Shown here in pieces: positions 22,405 through 25,839 of a stretch of DNA of 25,839 nt. A program made the position numbers and the translations under genes. This stretch comes from Halomonas sp. Its GTDB lineage: Bacteria; Pseudomonadota; Gammaproteobacteria; Pseudomonadales; Halomonadaceae. The DNA lies in the NCBI GenBank assembly GCA_007116835.1, contig SKHS01000228.1, forward strand, positions 1 to 25,839, in the 5' to 3' direction. Each line of letters begins with the position of its first letter. Position 1 is the stretch's first letter. Under the pieces are notes generated by a model, which had not been told where the DNA came from, did not search any database, and saw nothing but the letters and a program-made list of their open reading frames with translations.

Positions 22405-23491
22405 CCGAAGGTCCTGTTGTTGGCTTTGCTGCGGTAAATGCCAGCAGCGTGTCTAGCTTAGCAATCACATCGTCGGCTTTAATCAACTCCATGGCGTCCG
22501 CATGGCGTACCCGCTGCCCCCAGCTAACATCGTCTACCGACTTATTCAAATACATGCGCACCGCATCAGGGTAAGCATTCACTGCAAAGTCACGCCAACA
22601 ATAGGGCGCAGCACGCTGGGGATTGGTTGTGGCGTAGAGACCAAGCGTGGGTGTCCCCATGGCATTACCCATATGCGCAGGGCCCGTATCTGGCGCGATA
22701 ACCGCCCGAGCATTATCGATTAGCGCCAGCACTCCTTTGAGCGACGTACCGCCAATAGCATTAATCACGCTACCCGGCTGGCAAAGCGCTTCAACCTGAT
22801 CACCGACTTCACGCTCAAGCGGACTACCACCACCGGTCAATACGCTCTTCAGACCATGCTGCACCCAAGCATGTTCAATCACGCTGGCATAACCTTCCAC
22901 TGACCAATTACGAAAGTTGCGTAAACGCGCGTTGCTACATGGGTTAATGACGAGATATGGCGCATCGCCACTAATCGCTCGCGCTTCCTCATAGGCCACC
23001 GGAGGAACGGCCAACTTCCACTCTAGATGATCGTCCTCTACTCCCAGCAAGCGTGCGAAGTCCATAAATGACTCCAGTACATGGGCATTCGGGTGTGGCG
23101 TAAGCTGATGCTGAGTAAACCAATGCTGCTTGTCTTTGGCGCGGGCTTTATCAAACCCCACCCGTACATTGGCTTTGAGTCCAAGCGAAAGCACGCTAGC
23201 GCGGATGGCCTGCTGCATGTGCAGCAGCACATCAAAGCGGGTATCCGCCAACTCCTTCCAAAGCGCGCGCATGCCCGCAAGGCCCGTGGATTTGTCGTAA
23301 ACAACAAACTCGACCCCGGAAAGCCCCGCCAGTAAACTGTGCTCCCCCTTGCCGATTATCCAGGTAATGCGGGCGTGCGGCCATTGGCGCTGCAACGCCC
23401 GCACCGTGGGCACGAGATTGCACACGTCTCCCAACGCGGAGAGGCGCAAAATGGCAATATGGTTAGGTTGAGCAGGCAAAGAGGGCTTCAT
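22394..23491 (-). CDS. Glycosyltransferase family 9, LPS heptosyltransferase-like
   Basis: A 365-residue GT9 protein, the family of WaaC/WaaF/WaaQ, which add heptose from ADP-heptose to the LPS core at the cytoplasmic face. Motifs: IAILRLSALGDVCNLVPTVRAL (N-domain loop), WIIGKGEHSLL, a FDVLLHMQQAIRAS segment, INPCSNARLRNFRNWSVEGYA, VLTGGGSPLEREVG, and the donor-binding ALIDNARAVIAPDTGPAHMGNAMGTPTLGLYA. I cannot tell WaaC from WaaF by eye, so no symbol is given. ATG 23491 is preferred because homology begins within 12 residues; the ribosome-binding site is weak. It overlaps hldE by 11 bases. Its start codon shares a CATG with a possible kdkA start on the other strand. Confidence 0.9.
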   Translation of the reverse strand: MKPSLPAQPNHIAILRLSALGDVCNLVPTVRALQRQWPHARITWIIGKGEHSLLAGLSGVEFVVYDKSTGLAGMRALWKELADTRFDVLLHMQQAIRASVLSLGLKANVRVGFDKARAKDKQHWFTQHQLTPHPNAHVLESFMDFARLLGVEDDHLEWKLAVPPVAYEEARAISGDAPYLVINPCSNARLRNFRNWSVEGYASVIEHAWVQHGLKSVLTGGGSPLEREVGDQVEALCQPGSVINAIGGTSLKGVLALIDNARAVIAPDTGPAHMGNAMGTPTLGLYATTNPQRAAPYCWRDFAVNAYPDAVRMYLNKSVDDVSWGQRVRHADAMELIKADDVIAKLDTLLAFTAAKPTTGPSDES

Positions 23492-24266
23492 GCGCTTAGC
23501 GGCACTCCGGCAGAAAAATTGGCTGATGTTATATGCTACAGACAGTTTAAGTGACGCTGCCACGTCACACCAACTGTCTCAACAACTGTCTCAACAACAG
23601 TCGCAACAACAGCCACACCCACTTCATCCCGCACTCTTTCAGCAGGCATATTGGCGTGAGCGCAATTTGGTCGTTGGCGAAGCGCCTGGACGCGGTAGCA
23701 GTTTATTTCTACAAGCAGGCGATGCAGAGCAGTGGGTGTTACGCCCCTACCGGCGCGGTGGGTTAATTGCCAAGCTGAGCCAAAAACGCTACCTATGGCT
23801 GGGTGAAGAGCGCACCCGTGCCTTTCGCGAACTGCGCCTAACCGCTACGCTTTATGATCAGGCCTTACCCGTTCCGCGCCCTGTCGGCTGCTGTGTGACT
23901 CGCTTTGGTGCTACTTACGAAGCGGCTCTGCTAACGGTTAGAGTTCCTGGTGCCCAAGCACTGGCTTCGCTGCTAGCCAAAGGAGCAGCGAATGACGTAT
24001 TACTTGAGCGCGTGGGTAACATGATTAAACGCTTTCACCAGGCGGGGCTTGACCATGTGGATCTCAACGCCCGCAATATTTTAGTCGATCCCGCTGGTAA
24101 GCCTTGGCTAATCGACTTGGATCGCTGCCGTTTACGCAAAAAAGGAAGTTGGCAAGCGCGGAATTTAAATCGGTTAGAGAGGTCAGTAGTCAAGTTTACC
24201 GGCTCACCAGATACATTTTTAAAGATAAAGAGCAGCTATCACTCAAGCGAAGTTATTTCAAATTAG
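23490..24266 (+). CDS. kdkA: 3-deoxy-D-manno-octulosonic acid kinase
   Basis: Phosphorylates Kdo of the lipid A-Kdo acceptor, as in Haemophilus and Vibrio. Similar to KdkA: FQQAYWRERNLVVGEAPGRGSSLFL, WVLRPYRRGGLIAKLSQKRYLWLG, RAFRELRLTATLYDQALPVPRPVG, then the kinase catalytic loop HVDLNARNILVD and the metal-binding LIDLDRCRLRKKGSWQARNLNRLERS. ATG 23490 has GAGG 5 bases upstream (258 residues); ATG 23526 (246 residues) lacks a ribosome-binding site but is closer to the usual N-terminus. Between the start and the kinase domain lies a Gln-rich insert made by four 12-base tandem units. The last 20 residues and their DNA are AT-rich and diverge from known homologues. Confidence 0.88.
   Translation: MRLAALRQKNWLMLYATDSLSDAATSHQLSQQLSQQQSQQQPHPLHPALFQQAYWRERNLVVGEAPGRGSSLFLQAGDAEQWVLRPYRRGGLIAKLSQKRYLWLGEERTRAFRELRLTATLYDQALPVPRPVGCCVTRFGATYEAALLTVRVPGAQALASLLAKGAANDVLLERVGNMIKRFHQAGLDHVDLNARNILVDPAGKPWLIDLDRCRLRKKGSWQARNLNRLERSVVKFTGSPDTFLKIKSSYHSSEVISN
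23571..23618 (+). repeat. 12-base tandem repeat, four units, in kdkA
   Basis: CAACTGTCTCAA (23571-23582) is repeated exactly at 23583-23594, then as CAACAGTCGCAA (23595-23606) and a degenerate fourth unit CAACAGCCACAC (23607-23618). In frame these read QLSQ, QLSQ, QQSQ, QQPH. The unit length is a multiple of three, so copy changes alter length without shifting the frame. Confidence 0.85.
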
Positions 24267-24273
24267 GTTTTAT

Positions 24274-25032
24274 ATGTTACTTGAAAGCGTAACACCCGTT
24301 ATTATTTCAAAGAATAGCGAAAACACAATTAAGAGATGCCTAGAGTCTCTTAAAAACTTTAAACATATTATTGTTTATGACAATGGGTCTGCTGATGGCA
24401 CCATCAGCATATGTCGCTCATTCGATAACGTCATTTTGATTGAAGGCGATTTTTTTGGTTTTGGGCCGACTAAAAATTTTGCTGCTGAAAAGGCACCAAC
24501 CGATTGGGTGCTCTCTCTGGACTCAGATGAAGAACTTCATCCTAGCACCTTAGATGAGCTGGCTAACTGGCATTTAAACGAGACAGCGTCGGTAGGTTTA
24601 CTATTAAGAGAAAATTGGTTTTGTGGAAAAAAGATAACCACTAATGGCTGGGGAAACGACTATATAGTACGACTATACAACAAAAAAGCGCACCAGTTCA
24701 CAAACAGCCAAGTCCATGAAAAAGTAGCAACAAACAAAAACACCACAACCATAAGGCTAAAAGGAAAGCTTATACACAATGCTATTTTTGATATAAAGCA
24801 AACATTGGATAAAGCACAACTTTATTCAGAAATATACGCATCCTCTGATAAAAAAGTGAAATACAGTTTCTTTTTCATTGTAGTGAAAACATTTTTTGCA
24901 TTTTTCAGGTCTTATATACTCAAGCTAGGCATTCTTTCAGGTTGGCGAGGGTTTGTTATTTCCTTTGGTGACGCCATTGGCGTCTTCTTCAAATATGCCA
25001 AAGTGTACCAGAGATCTGAGGTGAAAAAATGA
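24274..25032 (+). CDS. Family 2 glycosyltransferase, WaaE/KdtX-like (LPS core)
   Basis: A 252-residue GT-A fold enzyme: VTPVIISKNSENTIKRCLESL at the N-terminus, YDNGSADGT, the metal-binding SLDSDEEL, GWGNDYIVRLYNKK and VHEKV in the acceptor half, and a C-terminal hydrophobic/basic stretch (about 205-245) that may sit on the membrane. This is the pattern of WaaE/KdtX/LgtF enzymes, which add glucose to inner-core heptose; sugar and linkage here are inferred. The ATG follows the kdkA stop by 7 bases with TAGG as a modest ribosome-binding site. The DNA is much richer in A+T than the genes to the left (17 of 60 G+C at 24301-24360). Confidence 0.85.
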   Translation: MLLESVTPVIISKNSENTIKRCLESLKNFKHIIVYDNGSADGTISICRSFDNVILIEGDFFGFGPTKNFAAEKAPTDWVLSLDSDEELHPSTLDELANWHLNETASVGLLLRENWFCGKKITTNGWGNDYIVRLYNKKAHQFTNSQVHEKVATNKNTTTIRLKGKLIHNAIFDIKQTLDKAQLYSEIYASSDKKVKYSFFFIVVKTFFAFFRSYILKLGILSGWRGFVISFGDAIGVFFKYAKVYQRSEVKK

Positions 25033-25839
25033 AAGTTAGTCTTATCATTACCACCTATAATTGGCCGGAGGCGTTGGCGCTTGTATTAAAAAGTGCTATT
25101 GATCAAGATTATAAAGACTATGAGATAATTATTGCTGATGATGGTTCTGGAAAAGAAACTCAGCTATGTATAGATAACTTTATTCACCATAGTAGCGTTG
25201 AAATAAAACACGCTTGGCATGAAGACATTGGCTTTAGGGCAGCTCTAATTAGAAACAAAGCGGCCTTTTTATCAGCGGGTGACTATATCATCTTTATTGA
25301 TGGTGACTGTATTCTTCCTCCTTCCTTTATCTCTGACCATGTCGCTTTGTCTCAACAAGGCTTCTTTATTGCAGGCTCTAGAGTTAAGCTGACTGAGTCT
25401 TACACTAAACAGCTCATTGCCAGTAACGCTGCTCCTAGCTTTCATCGCAAGGAAGTTTTTCGACTTTTGCTAAAGCAAAAACTAAAAAGAGCACATCCTG
25501 CTTTAAAGCTACCCACCGCTTCTTCATTGCGTTTCAAAAGAGCTAATAAATGGCAAGGTGCAGTAACATGTAACCTTTCATTATGGAAGAAGGATTTTTT
25601 TGCCGTTAATGGTTTTGATAATGATTTTATCGGCTGGGGGCTAGAAGATAGCGACTTAGTTATTAGATTAATAAATAACAACACCTACCGAAAAGAGGGT
25701 AAGTTTTATTGCTACGTTGTACATATGCACCACAAAGAAGCTTCTAGGGAAAATGAAAGTCAAAACTATGCTAAGTTTCAATTTTCTCTAGAGGAAAGGA
25801 AAACATTATGCGCATCTGGAGTAAACATTTTTTTTGAGA
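25029..25839 (+). CDS. Family 2 glycosyltransferase with GWGxED motif, 3' end missing
   Basis: The frame opens at ATG 25029 and stays open for 270 codons to the window edge. It begins MKVSLIITTYNWPEAL, continues with IIIADDGSGKET, GFRAALIRNKAAFLSAGDY, the metal-binding FIDGDCILP, and GFDNDFIGWGLEDSDLVIRL, the GWGxED motif of the Glyco_transf_7C (galactosyltransferase/chondroitin-synthase) type domain, where the acidic pair acts in catalysis. Likely an LPS core or outer-core hexosyl- or hexosaminyltransferase; donor and acceptor are unknown. It overlaps the previous stop codon (ATGA) and has a strong GAGGTG ribosome-binding site 5 bases upstream. AT-rich like its neighbour. Confidence 0.88.
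   Translation, partial: MKVSLIITTYNWPEALALVLKSAIDQDYKDYEIIIADDGSGKETQLCIDNFIHHSSVEIKHAWHEDIGFRAALIRNKAAFLSAGDYIIFIDGDCILPPSFISDHVALSQQGFFIAGSRVKLTESYTKQLIASNAAPSFHRKEVFRLLLKQKLKRAHPALKLPTASSLRFKRANKWQGAVTCNLSLWKKDFFAVNGFDNDFIGWGLEDSDLVIRLINNNTYRKEGKFYCYVVHMHHKEASRENESQNYAKFQFSLEERKTLCASGVNIFFE

Noticed and set aside
22098..22574. 158-codon plus-strand frame across hldE and the GT9 gene
   Set aside because: Antisense to two strongly supported genes; His/Pro/Ser-rich with no domain.
25442..25684. 80-codon minus-strand frame at the right end
   Set aside because: It lies inside the open glycosyltransferase frame on the plus strand, which has clear GT2 motifs.

Overview
The window looks like chromosomal DNA of a moderately GC-rich gammaproteobacterium, most likely a Halomonas/Vreelandella-type member of the Halomonadaceae. 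The basis is the 5' end of a 16S rRNA gene at the left edge (minus strand) and the combination of gene orders zapA-ssrS-ygfA / ygfB-pepP-ubiH-ubiI, gshB-yqgE-ruvX, yibN-secB and gpmI-envC-ctpA. The genus is an inference from general familiarity with these sequences, not a search.

Layout. (1) 1-690: start of an rRNA operon read leftwards, with a leader, boxA antiterminator and a strong promoter. (2) 696-1721: pyrB, read rightwards. (3) 1737-6554: a long leftward block yibN-secB-rsmE-cvfB-gshB-yqgE-ruvX (redox/sulfur handling, protein export, ribosome modification, glutathione synthesis). (4) 6797-10889: rightward gpmI-envC-ctpA (glycolysis and cell-envelope hydrolysis control). (5) 10886-15470: leftward ygfB-pepP-ubiH-ubiI (ubiquinone hydroxylation and an aminopeptidase P). 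(6) 15706-16915: rightward zapA, 6S RNA and ygfA, with a readable 6S promoter. (7) 17005-19693: a 32-residue membrane peptide candidate and ilvA leftwards, rpiA rightwards. (8) 19685-25839: lipopolysaccharide inner-core locus: waaA, hldE and a GT9 heptosyltransferase leftwards, then kdkA and two family-2 glycosyltransferases rightwards. From about 24.2 kb the DNA turns clearly AT-rich and the last gene runs off the window.

Most of the window is ordinary housekeeping sequence. The signal least explained by genes is a short palindromic word, close to AAGTAAGTACTTACTT, which I find six times between 4.7 and 22.1 kb, both inside coding frames and directly at gene ends. Other points worth a look are an aminopeptidase P in which a normally invariant metal-binding Glu is Ala, a terminator-like hairpin with six T's in the leader of yibN, and a heptosyltransferase/Kdo-kinase pair whose divergent start codons can share a single CATG. 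I saw no CRISPR array, insertion sequence, prophage, toxin-antitoxin pair or defence system.
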